Shown: positions 22,986-36,608, numbered from the stretch's first letter. The stretch is DNA of 64,000 bases from Latrodectus hesperus (GCA_037975125.1 JAJQOW010000022.1:1064501-1128500), one strand, 5' to 3'. Made by a program: numbers and translations. The notes: generated from the sequence alone by a model not told the origin.

Positions 22986-24336
22986 AGAAGATGTAACGGT
23001 GTGTTTACAGGAAATCTTTACTCGTTTTCAGTCACGTGGCTTGTATAAAAATTTGCGATGAATGTCTCCTTTATTAAATCATAAGATGTATAACGAAAAG
23101 TTGTAAAGGTTCTGGGATTTAAACCACACGGGCTCGAAATTTTCTGAACACAATTAAATGAGCATAGATATTCCGAATATATAAACTAAATCAAAAATTC
23201 ATTAATAAATTTTAATTAGCAATATGCTTATGAAAATACGAACTTATTTAAGTGCCTTCCAAATGTTAACTTGATACTAATAACTTTCTTGAAATATTCC
23301 TTTAATTTTCGTCTTATTTACGTATTCCCAATACAATTTATATCACGCTCTTCTCGCCGAAAAATTTAAATGGATTCTTTGCTATAGTTGCATGAAAATA
23401 GAACGGTTCCAGTCGTATTCGAAAGATTTATTTTGCATGCTATAATTAAAATTGATAGCAGTAATGGATGCAGATAAAATATAGTATTGTTTAAAATCAG
23501 TTGAAAATAATCCCTTTCGTTAAGTAACTTTGCATTATCTTATCTATTATTAAAAGTACCTAACTCTGCACAAACTTATAAAATCATCGCATTTCATTAA
23601 CATTTATCAATTATTGTAATGTATTTCTGCTTAATTACCTTCGTAACTAATAAATAAGCTTCTGTCTTTGAAAAATTGCATATGTTTAGTGTATTATATT
23701 TAATAATTTTATGATATGCATAGCTGAAATATAACAGTAAAGTTTATTTTGAATAAAAAATACCAAATGCGTTGATTCTTAAAATTAAAGTTTTTTTGTG
23801 TAGATTTAGTATTTAAACCCATTTGGCAAAATTATATCTTTTGAAAATTAATTTTATATCAGCCAACATGATTTTATTTTTCAATAAAATTAATAAGCTA
23901 AATATAATGTATAATTTATGAAGCATAATATCAACAACGTTAATAGATATAAATGCACATCTATTAAAAGAAACAAGTGTATTAATAACTTGAACAGGGT
24001 TTGGTGTATATTTGGGTACCCTTTGGTTTGGTTTAAAATTTAGCAGTAAATTTTAATTTCTAGTAACCCTTGTACTCCTATCTTTATATAGCTTTTGCGT
24101 AGCTGCCATTTTGTTAGTCACATCTTGGCTCCTATCTTGGGGTCAAAAAATCTCCTAAGAAAAAGGCTACCCGATTGTAAACTTTTACAGCTCTAATATA
24201 TTATGATATAATGCACAGATATTAAAATCAAGGGTATCGATAATGTAATAAAGCGGTGTGTGAAAAGTAGATCATAATTTTAGCGTTTTTATTATAAAAA
24301 AACGAAAACCTCTATTAAAATTGTACAATTTAAATT
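22986..24336. other. AT-rich intron sequence
   Basis: No gene, RNA or repeat recognised. Confidence 0.5.
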
Positions 24337-24645
24337 GCCGCCCAACTTGTCTAGTGGTCAGCATCCCTGACTGCGGATAAGGAGATCCTGGGTTCGAATC
24401 CCGGTTCGGGCATGGATGTACTTTCTCTCTCTGTCTATCCTGTCTTTGTCCTTTCCTTCTATGAATGAGGTGTGAATGGTTGCTTACCCTATAAACGGGT
24501 CCCTATGGCATGTGTGTAGAGTAAAGTCGTACTTTCACCTTCCTGGTGCTCTGATTAAAAACGAAAGACGCTCCCAATTGACTTAAATTCGCATAGCCAA
24601 GGCATAGCGATCTTGGCTTGTCCAAGTGTCATTAGTAACAACAAT
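24337..24645 (+). mobile_element. A-type tRNA-headed SINE, full length
   Basis: Complete head gccgcccaacttgtctagtg with B box ggttcgaatcccgg and ttcgggcatgg. It has the CT-rich body, cctataaacgggtccctatgg, the common 3' module and a short AAC tail. A clear target duplication was not found. Confidence 0.85.
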
Positions 24646-26573
24646 TTTAATTTCCCTTTGCTCTAAAAAACTTAATAGAGACCAATATTATAATCTGCAT
24701 TATTTTTTTCTTCTTAAAAGCTAAGCAATATATACCTTTTAAGATAAACATAAAATGATATGCAAACAAGATAGATGAACTACTAATGGTAGAAGAGGAG
24801 CTATCCATCTTATTGGAGTTAAGAAAAAAACAAATAAACCTTATCTACTATTAATGATCTTAATAAAGGGAAGAAAAATTGTCATGTAGTCTTAAACATT
24901 CCTCTGGAGTTTTATAATTACATTCTAAACTGCGCAAATCTCCTTCCAAAAGCAATTTGGGGAAAAATTAATTAAAGTAATTGATGGTTGCAATTATTCA
25001 ATAAAAATCACGTCATAGCTGTTCTCATTAAGAGGACTATTTTTCAATGAATTTAACATTTCTTTGATAGGTCCTGTCCATAAATCGATTAATGGATTCT
25101 GCAAGAAGTCTTTTTTAGGATGAAAAATTTGGCTCCAAACGAGTGATCACGATTAATTGCTTACAAATTGTTCCGATTTCTTCTTCATTAATACACTTAA
25201 GAAGTTTAGGGAATATTTCACCCAATTTATGAATGCTTTCAACAAGAAGGGTGTCTAAAAATTAATTTTAATTAAGCACCCTTGATAAAATCAAACTTTC
25301 TCTACATTTTTATATTAATTATAAATTTTATGCTGTTTGTTGTTTCCATAGTAATGGATACATTTTAAATAAAAAGACTGAAAATTTTCAAGAGAGAATG
25401 AAATCAAGCGTTAACCCTTTTTCTTTTTATTAATATTTTATTTTTTCCTTTCTGTTCTATAATCATTTTCCTATGCAATTCATGATTAGATTGGTACCGT
25501 CCTTATATTATGAATAAAGGGCTATGACTTAACTAACTAAATATTCTTATAATTTTAAAAGTATTCTCTATTAATTAATCATAATTTAAATCTATCTTTT
25601 ATCAACATTAATTTTCTTATCCATTAAACATTATATAATTTTTCGTGTTACCTTACTTTTAAATTTAGAGCTTGTATTGCTTATAACAAGTCCATTAAAT
25701 GTTAATATTAAATGCCTCTCAGAACAATAGTTTATTGAACGAAAATAAGCTTAATTTATTCTCTATGTTTCCCCATTTTTGCATATTAAAAGTAAATTTC
25801 CTTTTCTATTTGTTTTTTAATTGTTTTATTGTAGCTTTTTATTTCTTCAGTCAGTTTGAATTTGAATACCAGGAACAATCATAAATGCTGATTGAATTAC
25901 ACTGATTTAAACCATAACTATCACCAAGATAACCTACAATAAAGATTCTACTATCACCTACGGTAAAGATTTAATGCTACGAAGATTTTATAAATAATTG
26001 TTCATTATATTAATACATTAATTAGCTACGTCAAATGCTTCTAATTTAAGATGGCGATGAAACAGATTAAATTATTAGATGTATAAATGGATTAAGATGA
26101 AATTTTTAGAGCAAAAAAGAATATTTAGTCATAAATTAGATAGCTTAGGTTAACGGAAAAGTGACAAATCGTAATATGTGGTTATGGAGAATTTTTCAAA
26201 AACAAGTCGTGTATCGATTTTAATTTAGTTCGAAAAATATTTCAGTTTTTGCCTAGATAGGATAAAAAGAAACAAAAAATTATAAATATGCAAATTAACA
26301 ATTCAAAAATTCTAAATTAACAGGAAAAGTGGAAATTATGCTAATACTTTTGATTTTACTATTTGATTACGTCTCTTCCAAGTAAATACAAAATATTTTT
26401 AACAAGAGTATATTTCAAATAATTTATTTTGCAATTATTTGAAAGTCTAATATTTTAAGTTTTTCTTTCTTACATTCAATGACATAACATAAGTTTTTAA
26501 ATAAAAATTCAACTTAGATAATTTTAATACCCCTTTCTTGTATTAAGAAAGTGAGGCACTACATTTATAATAA
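24646..26573. other. AT-rich intron sequence
   Basis: No gene or repeat of a recognised family. ORFs such as 25699-25884 are hydrophobic, low-complexity and unconvincing. Confidence 0.5.
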
Positions 26574-27003
26574 TTTATCTTTAATGATATTCATCATTAG
26601 CTGCAAACCAAATTTAAGGAATATATGGATAAATTCATATCCGTAATGTACCCCAACCACATTTACAACAGAGCCTATAATCTATCGTTAATGATATTCA
26701 TAATTATCTGCAAAGCAAATCTATGGAATCTATCTGTAATTTCGTATCCGTAATGTAACCGCAACCACATTTACAACAGAGCCTATAATCTATCTTCATT
26801 AATATTCATCATTAGCTGCAAACCAAATTTCAGGAATCCATGTATAAATTCGTATTCGTAAAGAACCCGCAACCTTATTCACAACAGAGACTATAATCTA
26901 TCTTTACTTATATTCATCATTAGCTGCAAAGCAAATCTCAGGAATCTATGTGTAATTTCGTATCCGTAAAGTACCGCCACCTCATTTACAACAGAACCTA
27001 TAA

Positions 27004-30000
27004 TCTATCTTTATTGATATTCTTCATTAGCTGCAAAGCAAATCTCAGGAATCTATGTGTAATTTCGTATCCGTAAAGTACCGCCACCTCATTTACAACA
27101 GAACCTATAATCTATCTTTATTGATATTCTTCATTAGCTGCAAAGCAAATCTCAGGAATCTATGTGTAATTTCGTATCCGTAAAGTACCGCCACCTCATT
27201 TACAACAGAACCTATAATCTATCTTTATTGATATTCTTCATTAGCTGCAAAGCAAATCTCAGGAATCTATGTGTAATTTCGTATCCGTAAAGTACCGCCA
27301 CCTCATTCACAACAGAACCTATAATCTATCTTTATTGATATTCTTCATTAGCTGCAAAGCAAATCTCAGGAATCTATGTGTAATTTCGTATCCGTAAAGT
27401 ACCGCCACCTCATTTACAACAGAACCTATAATCTATCTTTATTGATATTCTTCATTAGCTGCAAAGCAAATCTCAGGAATCTATGTGTAATTTCGTATCC
27501 GTAAAGTACCGCCACCTCATTTACAACAGAACCTATAATCTATCTTTATTGATATTCTTCATTAGCTGCAAAGCAAATCTCAGGAATCTATGTGTAATTT
27601 CGTATCCGTAAAGTACCGCCACCTCATTTACAACAGAACCTATAATCTATCTTTATTGATATTCTTCATTAGCTGCAAAGCAAATCTCAGGAATCTATGT
27701 GTAATTTCGTATCCGTAAAGTACCGCCACCTCATTTACAACAGAACCTATAATCTATCTTTATTGATATTCTTCATTAGCTGCAAAGCAAATCTCAGGAA
27801 TCTATGTGTAATTTCGTATCCGTAAAGTACCGCCACCTCATTTACAACAGAACCTATAATCTATCTTTATTGATATTCTTCATTAGCTGCAAAGCAAATC
27901 TCAGGAATCTATGTGTAATTTCGTATCCGTAAAGTACCGCCACCTCATTTACAACAGAACCTATAATCTATCTTTATTGATATTCTTCATTAGCTGCAAA
28001 GCAAATCTCAGGAATCTATGTGTAATTTCGTATCCGTAAAGTACCGCCACCTCATTTACAACAGAACCTATAATCTATCTTTATTGATATTCTTCATTAG
28101 CTGCAAAGCAAATCTCAGGAATCTATGTGTAATTTCGTATCCGTAAAGTACCGCCACCTCATTTACAACAGAACCTATAATCTATCTTTATTGATATTCT
28201 TCATTAGCTGCAAAGCAAATCTCAGGAATCTATGTGTAATTTCGTATCCGTAAAGTACCGCCACCTCATTTACAACAGAACCTATAATCTATCTTTATTG
28301 ATATTCTTCATTAGCTGCAAAGCAAATCTCAGGAATCTATGTGTAATTTCGTATCCGTAAAGTACCGCCACCTCATTTACAACAGAACCTATAATCTATC
28401 TTTATTGATATTCTTCATTAGCTGCAAAGCAAATCTCAGGAATCTATGTGTAATTTCGTATCCGTAAAGTACCGCCACCTCATTTACAACAGAACCTATA
28501 ATCTATCTTTATTGATATTCTTCATTAGCTGCAAAGCAAATCTCAGGAATCTATGTGTAATTTCGTATCCGTAAAGTACCGCCACCTCATTTACAACAGA
28601 ACCTATAATCTATCTTTATTGATATTCTTCATTAGCTGCAAAGCAAATCTCAGGAATCTATGTGTAATTTCGTATCCGTAAAGTACCGCCACCTCATTTA
28701 CAACAGAACCTATAATCTATCTTTATTGATATTCTTCATTAGCTGCAAAGCAAATCTCAGGAATCTATGTGTAATTTCGTATCCGTAAAGTACCGCCACC
28801 TCATTTACAACAGAACCTATAATCTATCTTTATTGATATTCTTCATTAGCTGCAAAGCAAATCTCAGGAATCTATGTGTAATTTCGTATCCGTAAAGTAC
28901 CGCCACCTCATTTACAACAGAACCTATAATCTATCTTTATTGATATTCTTCATTAGCTGCAAAGCAAATCTCAGGAATCTATGTGTAATTTCGTATCCGT
29001 AAAGTACCGCCACCTCATTTACAACAGAACCTATAATCTATCTTTATTGATATTCTTCATTAGCTGCAAAGCAAATCTCAGGAATCTATGTGTAATTTCG
29101 TATCCGTAAAGTACCGCCACCTCATTTACAACAGAACCTATAATCTATCTTTATTGATATTCTTCATTAGCTGCAAAGCAAATCTCAGGAATCTATGTGT
29201 AATTTCGTATCCGTAAAGTACCGCCACCTCATTTACAACAGAACCTATAATCTATCTTTATTGATATTCTTCATTAGCTGCAAAGCAAATCTCAGGAATC
29301 TATGTGTAATTTCGTATCCGTAAAGTACCGCCACCTCATTTACAACAGAACCTATAATCTATCTTTATTGATATTCTTCATTAGCTGCAAAGCAAATCTC
29401 AGGAATCTATGTGTAATTTCGTATCCGTAAAGTACCGCCACCTCATTTACAACAGAACCTATAATCTATCTTTATTGATATTCTTCATTAGCTGCAAAGC
29501 AAATCTCAGGAATCTATGTGTAATTTCGTATCCGTAAAGTACCGCCACCTCATTTACAACAGAACCTATAATCTATCTTTATTGATATTCTTCATTAGCT
29601 GCAAAGCAAATCTCAGGAATCTATGTGTAATTTCGTATCCGTAAAGTACCGCCACCTCATTTACAACAGAACCTATAATCTATCTTTATTGATATTCTTC
29701 ATTAGCTGCAAAGCAAATCTCAGGAATCTATGTGTAATTTCGTATCCGTAAAGTACCGCCACCTCATTTACAACAGAACCTATAATCTATCTTTATTGAT
29801 ATTCTTCATTAGCTGCAAAGCAAATCTCAGGAATCTATGTGTAATTTCGTATCCGTAAAGTACCGCCACCTCATTTACAACAGAACCTATAATCTATCTT
29901 TATTGATATTCTTCATTAGCTGCAAAGCAAATCTCAGGAATCTATGTGTAATTTCGTATCCGTAAAGTACCGCCACCTCATTTACAACAGAACCTATAAT

Positions 30001-31925
30001 CTATCTTTATTGATATTCTTCATTAGCTGCAAAGCAAATCTCAGGAATCTATGTGTAATTTCGTATCCGTAAAGTACCGCCACCTCATTTACAACAGAAC
30101 CTATAATCTATCTTTATTGATATTCTTCATTAGCTGCAAAGCAAATCTCAGGAATCTATGTGTAATTTCGTATCCGTAAAGTACCGCCACCTCATTTACA
30201 ACAGAACCTATAATCTATCTTTATTGATATTCTTCATTAGCTGCAAAGCAAATCTCAGGAATCTATGTGTAATTTCGTATCCGTAAAGTACCGCCACCTC
30301 ATTTACAACAGAACCTATAATCTATCTTTATTGATATTCTTCATTAGCTGCAAAGCAAATCTCAGGAATCTATGTGTAATTTCGTATCCGTAAAGTACCG
30401 CCACCTCATTTACAACAGAACCTATAATCTATCTTTATTGATATTCTTCATTAGCTGCAAAGCAAATCTCAGGAATCTATGTGTAATTTCGTATCCGTAA
30501 AGTACCGCCACCTCATTTACAACAGAACCTATAATCTATCTTTATTGATATTCTTCATTAGCTGCAAAGCAAATCTCAGGAATCTATGTGTAATTTCGTA
30601 TCCGTAAAGTACCGCCACCTCATTTACAACAGAACCTATAATCTATCTTTATTGATATTCTTCATTAGCTGCAAAGCAAATCTCAGGAATCTATGTGTAA
30701 TTTCGTATCCGTAAAGTACCGCCACCTCATTTACAACAGAACCTATAATCTATCTTTATTGATATTCTTCATTAGCTGCAAAGCAAATCTCAGGAATCTA
30801 TGTGTAATTTCGTATCCGTAAAGTACCGCCACCTCATTTACAACAGAACCTATAATCTATCTTTATTGATATTCTTCATTAGCTGCAAAGCAAATCTCAG
30901 GAATCTATGTGTAATTTCGTATCCGTAAAGTACCGCCACCTCATTTACAACAGAACCTATAATCTATCTTTATTGATATTCTTCATTAGCTGCAAAGCAA
31001 ATCTCAGGAATCTATGTGTAATTTCGTATCCGTAAAGTACCGCCACCTCATTTACAACAGAACCTATAATCTATCTTTATTGATATTCTTCATTAGCTGC
31101 AAAGCAAATCTCAGGAATCTATGTGTAATTTCGTATCCGTAAAGTACCGCCACCTCATTTACAACAGAACCTATAATCTATCTTTATTGATATTCTTCAT
31201 TAGCTGCAAAGCAAATCTCAGGAATCTATGTGTAATTTCGTATCCGTAAAGTACCGCCACCTCATTTACAACAGAACCTATAATCTATCTTTATTGATAT
31301 TCTTCATTAGCTGCAAAGCAAATCTCAGGAATCTATGTGTAATTTCGTATCCGTAAAGTACCGCCACCTCATTTACAACAGAACCTATAATCTATCTTTA
31401 TTGATATTCTTCATTAGCTGCAAAGCAAATCTCAGGAATCTATGTGTAATTTCGTATCCGTAAAGTACCGCCACCTCATTTACAACAGAACCTATAATCT
31501 ATCTTTATTGATATTCTTCATTAGCTGCAAAGCAAATCTCAGGAATCTATGTGTAATTTCGTATCCGTAAAGTACCGCCACCTCATTTACAACAGAACCT
31601 ATAATCTATCTTTATTGATATTCTTCATTAGCTGCAAAGCAAATCTCAGGAATCTATGTGTAATTTCGTATCCGTAAAGTACCGCCACCTCATTTACAAC
31701 AGAACCTATAATCTATCTTTATTGATATTCTTCATTAGCTGCAAAGCAAATCTCAGGAATCTATGTGTAATTTCGTATCCGTAAAGTACCGCCACCTCAT
31801 TTACAACAGAACCTATAATCTATCTTTATTGATATTCTTCATTAGCTGCAAAGCAAATCTCAGGAATCTATGCGTAATTTCGCATCCGTAAAAAGTACCG
31901 AAACCACATTTACAACAGAAATGAT
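27004..31925. repeat. Homogenised satellite core, 46 monomers
   Basis: Monomer starts run from 27004 to 31819 with no change in the 107-bp period (45 intervals total exactly 4815 bp). Differences between monomers are extremely rare: one that I noticed is cctcattcacaac instead of cctcatttacaac near 27307. The last monomer (31819) carries tgcgtaatttcgcatcc, which marks the switch to the higher-order region. Confidence 0.95.
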
Positions 31926-32231
31926 ATTCATTATTAGCTGCAAAGCAAGTCTCAGGAATCTATGTATAAATTCGTATCCCTAAAGTACCACAACCACATT
32001 TACAACCGAACCTATAATCTATCTTTAATGATATTCATTATTAGCTGCAAAGCAAATTTCAAAGATCTGTTTATAAATTCGTATCCATAAAGTACCGCCA
32101 CCTCATTTACAACAGAACCTATAATCTATCTTTATTGATATTCTTCATTAGCTGCAAAGCAAATCTCAGGAATCTATGTGTAATTTCGTATCCGTAAAGT
32201 ACCGCCACCTCATTTACAACAGAACCTATAA

Positions 32232-35200
32232 TCTATCTTTATTGATATTCTTCATTAGCTGCAAAGCAAATCTCAGGAATCTATGTGTAATTTCGCATCC
32301 GTAAAAAGTACCGAAACCACATTTACAACAGAAATGATATTCATTATTAGCTGCAAAGCAAGTCTCAGGAATCTATGTATAAATTCGTATCCATAAAGTG
32401 CCGCAACCACATTTACAACTGAGTCAATAATCTACCTTTAATATATTATTCATTATTAGCTGCAAAGCAAATCTCAGGAATCTATGTATAAATTCGTATC
32501 CCTAAAGTACCACAACCACATTTACAACCGAACCTATAATCTATCTTTAATGATATTCATTATTAGCTGCAAAGCAAATTTCAAAGATCTGTTTATAAAT
32601 TCGTATCCATAAAGTACCGCCACCTCATTTACAACAGAACCTATAATCTATCTTTATTGATATTCTTCATTAGCTGCAAAGCAAATCTCAGGAATCTATG
32701 TGTAATTTCGCATCCGTAAAAAGTACCGAAACCACATTTACAACAGAAATGATATTCATTATTAGCTGCAAAGCAAGTCTCAGGAATCTATGTATAAATT
32801 CGTATCCATAAAGTGCCGCAACCACATTTACAACTGAGTCAATAATCTACCTTTAATATATTATTCATTATTAGCTGCAAAGCAAATCTCAGGAATCTAT
32901 GTATAAATTCGTATCCCTAAAGTACCACAACCACATTTACAACCGAACCTATAATCTATCTTTAATGATATTCATTATTAGCTGCAAAGCAAATTTCAAA
33001 GATCTGTTTATAAATTCGTATCCATAAAGTGCCGCAACCACATTTACAACAGAACCTATAATCTATCTTTATTGATATTCTTCATTAGCTGCAAAGCAAA
33101 TCTCAGGAATCTATGTGTAATTTCGCATCCGTAAAAAGTACCGAAACCACATTTACAACAGAAATGATATTCATTATTAGCTGCAAAGCAAGTCTCAGGA
33201 ATCTATGTATAAATTCGTATCCATAAAGTGCCGCAACCACATTTACAACTGAGTCAATAATCTACCTTTAATATATTATTCATTATTAGCTGCAAAGCAA
33301 ATCTCAGGAATCTATGTATAAATTCGTATCCCTAAAGTACCACAACCACATTTACAACCGAACCTATAATCTATCTTTAATGATATTCATTATTAGCTGC
33401 AAAGCAAATTTCAAAGATCTGTTTATAAATTCGTATCCATAAAGTACCGCCACCTCATTTACAACAGAACCTATAATCTATCTTTATTGATATTCTTCAT
33501 TAGCTGCAAAGCAAATCTCAGGAATCTATGTGTAATTTCGCATCCGTAAAAAGTACCGAAACCACATTTACAACAGAAATGATATTCATTATTAGCTGCA
33601 AAGCAAGTCTCAGGAATCTATGTATAAATTCGTATCCATAAAGTGCCGCAACCACATTTACAACTGAGTCAATAATCTACCTTTAATATATTATTCATTA
33701 TTAGCTGCAAAGCAAATCTCAGGAATCTATGTATAAATTCGTATCCCTAAAGTACCACAACCACATTTACAACCGAACCTATAATCTATCTTTAATGATA
33801 TTCATTATTAGCTGCAAAGCAAATTTCAAAGATCTGTTTATAAATTCGTATCCATAAAGTACCGCCACCTCATTTACAACAGAACCTATAATCTATCTTT
33901 ATTGATATTCTTCATTAGCTGCAAAGCAAATCTCAGGAATCTATGTGTAATTTCGTATCCGTAAAGTACCGCCACCTCATTTACAACAGAACCTATAATC
34001 TATCTTTATTGATATTCTTCATTAGCTGCAAAGCAAATCTCAGGAATCTATGTGTAATTTCGTATCCGTAAAGTACCGCCACCTCATTTACAACAGAACC
34101 TATAATCTATCTTTATTGATATTCTTCATTAGCTGCAAAGCAAATCTCAGGAATCTATGTGTAATTTCGTATCCGTAAAGTACCGCCACCTCATTTACAA
34201 CAGAACCTATAATCTATCTTTATTGATATTCTTCATTAGCTGCAAAGCAAATCTCAGGAATCTATGTGTAATTTCGCATCCGTAAAAAGTACCGAAACCA
34301 CATTTACAACAGAAATGATATTCATTATTAGCTGCAAAGCAAGTCTCAGGAATCTATGTATAAATTCGTATCCATAAAGTGCCGCAACCACATTTACAAC
34401 TGAGTCAATAATCTACCTTTAATATATTATTCATTATTAGCTGCAAAGCAAATCTCAGGAATCTATGTATAAATTCGTATCCCTAAAGTACCACAACCAC
34501 ATTTACAACCGAACCTATAATCTATCTTTAATGATATTCATTATTAGCTGCAAAGCAAATTTCAAAGATCTGTTTATAAATTCGTATCCATAAAGTGCCG
34601 CAACCACATTTACAACAGAACCTATAATCTATCTTTATTGATATTCTTCATTAGCTGCAAAGCAAATCTCAGGAATCTATGTGTAATTTCGCATCCGTAA
34701 AAAGTACCGAAACCACATTTACAACAGAAATGATATTCATTATTAGCTGCAAAGCAAGTCTCAGGAATCTATGTATAAATTCGTATCCATAAAGTGCCGC
34801 AACCACATTTACAACTGAGTCAATAATCTACCTTTAATATATTATTCATTATTAGCTGCAAAGCAAATCTCAGGAATCTATGTATAAATTCGTATCCCTA
34901 AAGTACCACAACCACATTTACAACCGAACCTATAATCTATCTTTAATGATATTCATTATTAGCTGCAAAGCAAATTTCAAAGATCTGTTTATAAATTCGT
35001 ATCCATAAAGTACCGCCACCTCATTTACAACAGAACCTATAATCTATCTTTATTGATATTCTTCATTAGCTGCAAAGCAAATCTCAGGAATCTATGTGTA
35101 ATTTCGCATCCGTAAAAAGTACCGAAACCACATTTACAACAGAAATGATATTCATTATTAGCTGCAAAGCAAGTCTCAGGAATCTATGTATAAATTCGTA

Positions 35201-35449
35201 TCCATAAAGTGCCGCAACCACATTTACAACTGAGTCAATAATCTACCTTTAATATATTATTCATTATTAGCTGCAAAGCAAATCTCAGGAATCTATGTAT
35301 AAATTCGTATCCCTAAAGTACCACAACCACATTTACAACCGAACCTATAATCTATCTTTAATGATATTCATTATTAGCTGCAAAGCAAATTTCAAAGATC
35401 TGTTTATAAATTCGTATCCATAAAGTGCCGCAACCACATTTACAACAGG
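32232..35449. repeat. Higher-order satellite region, 415-bp four-monomer unit
   Basis: The marker tttcgcatcc recurs at 32291, 32706, 33121, 33536, 34272, 34687 and 35102. Spacing is 415 bp except for one interval of 736, which is 415 plus three ordinary 107-bp monomers. Each unit has four monomer types: A (tttcgcatccgtaaaaagta); B, which lacks 17 bp (acagaa joins directly to atgatattc); C (actgagtcaataatctacc); and D (aaatttcaaagatctgttta). The lengths A+B 199, C 109 and D 107 add to 415. An incomplete unit lacking C lies at 31878-32290. Confidence 0.95.
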
Positions 35450-35889
35450 GAAAATAACATTGTTTATTCAATCTCACTGCTTCTATTTGATTTGCTGAGA
35501 GGTTAACATTGAATATTTGTACGGGAATCACTTACTCAATGCTCATACAAATCCAGTCATTCTTTGCTATTGAAGTAAATCAGTTATAGAGATCTCTATC
35601 ATTCTAAACTATAAGCTTACAAATGTTGCAAAGTAACGTACATGTATGCCCAATATTTTGGATTTTAAATTTTTGATAACAATATACATTTTAAACTATT
35701 GCATTTTCTCTCTTTTATTTAAAGAACTTGCTTACCCTTGCAGTATAAGATTAAAATAAAAATATATGCAAACATAAAAATATAATTCTTTCAATTATTA
35801 ATAAGTAAAATGGAATATATTATGGCATTAGTAAACAGTAGTAAGAAAGCACATGGCTTTAGTAAAAAACTTAAGAAGCATGGATTTGT
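35450..35889. other. Non-coding stretch between satellite and mariner
   Basis: No gene or repeat recognised. Confidence 0.5.
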
Positions 35890-35891
35890 TA

Positions 35892-36606
35892 GGTTAGGGA
35901 ATAAGTTCGTAGCATTTTTACCAAAGACTTTTATTTAAACAAAAAACAATAATTATATCATTAAGTTAATCACAATTATATTTATTCGGCTTGCTGCTTA
36001 CAACCTCTTCCCACCTCTCGACTAATTTGTTGATGCCGTTCCGCCAAAAATCACCTGATCTGGTGTCAAAATGTTGTTGAGCAAGTTTTTGAGGATCTCT
36101 TTGTTATCGAAGGTAGCGCCTTTCATATGGTTTGACAAAGAGTGGAAAGATGGTAATCGGTCGGTGCAAGATATAAAGAATACGGTGGATGCTGAAGGAC
36201 CTCCTATTCGAGCTCTTGGAGTGTGGCTTTGACGACTTGTGCAACATGGGGCCTGGCGTTGTCGTGAAGGAGTATGGTTTGACCATGTCGATCAGGTCTT
36301 TTCAGTCGAATAGCCTCATTCACGTGGTGTAGCTGGGCAATGTAGAGCTCCTTGTTGACTGTGGCATTCTTTTCGAGCATTTCCCAATGCACCAAGAGGT
36401 CCTTAAAAACAACCTGGCTAAACAGCTCTTTTGACACCAGACCAGGCGATTTTTGGCCAAATGGCATCCACAAATGAGTCGAGAGGTGGGAAGAAATAGT
36501 AAACAGCAACGGCGAATATATAATTGATTAACTTGTTGATATAATTATTGTTTTTGTTTAAATAAAAGTGTCTTTGACAAAAACGATACGAACTTATTCC
36601 CCAACC
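35892..36606 (-). mobile_element. Fold-back mariner derivative, 715 bp
   Basis: It is flanked by TA (35890-35891 and 36607-36608). The ends are ggttagggaataagttcgta and, read inward on the other strand, ggttggggaataagttcgta. Unlike ordinary mariners, whose inverted ends are about 30 bp, the similarity of the two arms continues for about 170-200 bp (35892-36090 against 36606-36420). It includes sequence that in the left arm encodes the transposase C-terminus. The right arm is thus an inverted copy of the left, and the true 5' end of the transposon is missing. The centre keeps part of the transposase. Confidence 0.85.
36060..36420 (-). pseudogene. mariner transposase C-terminal remnant
   Basis: On the minus strand a frame reads VHWEMLEKNATVNKELYIAQ, then IRLKRPDRHGQTILLHDNAR and PHVAQVVKATLQELE. 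HDNARPH holds the second catalytic aspartate of the DD34D triad. After a frame break come RILYILHRPITIFP and VKPYERRYLR, which correspond in other frames to the region of the third aspartate. The N-terminal DNA-binding region and first aspartate are absent. It cannot code for an active enzyme. Confidence 0.8.
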
Positions 36607-36608
36607 TA

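Larger units (their letters stand above)
26574..35449. repeat. 107-bp satellite array, 8.9 kb
   Basis: A continuous array of a monomer of 107-109 bp. The consensus landmarks are tctatctttattgatattc, cattagctgcaaagcaaatc, tcaggaatctatgtgtaatt, tcgtatccgtaaagtaccgc and catttacaacagaacctata. There are roughly 82 monomers. The first four (from 26574, 26681, 26789 and 26897) are diverged. From 27004 the period is exactly 107 bp for 46 monomers. The right part is higher-order. The array ends abruptly at catttacaacagg/gaaaat. It encodes nothing in any frame. It lies entirely in the intron between the two Ig exons. Confidence 0.98.

Noticed and set aside
27004..31925. CENP-B-box-like site in the satellite monomer
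   Set aside because: The nearest segment (aatttcgtatccgtaaag) does not match the TTCG....A..CGGG core.
26574..35449. CRISPR-like array
   Set aside because: The repeats are contiguous 107-bp monomers without unique spacers, and the genome is eukaryotic. It is a satellite.
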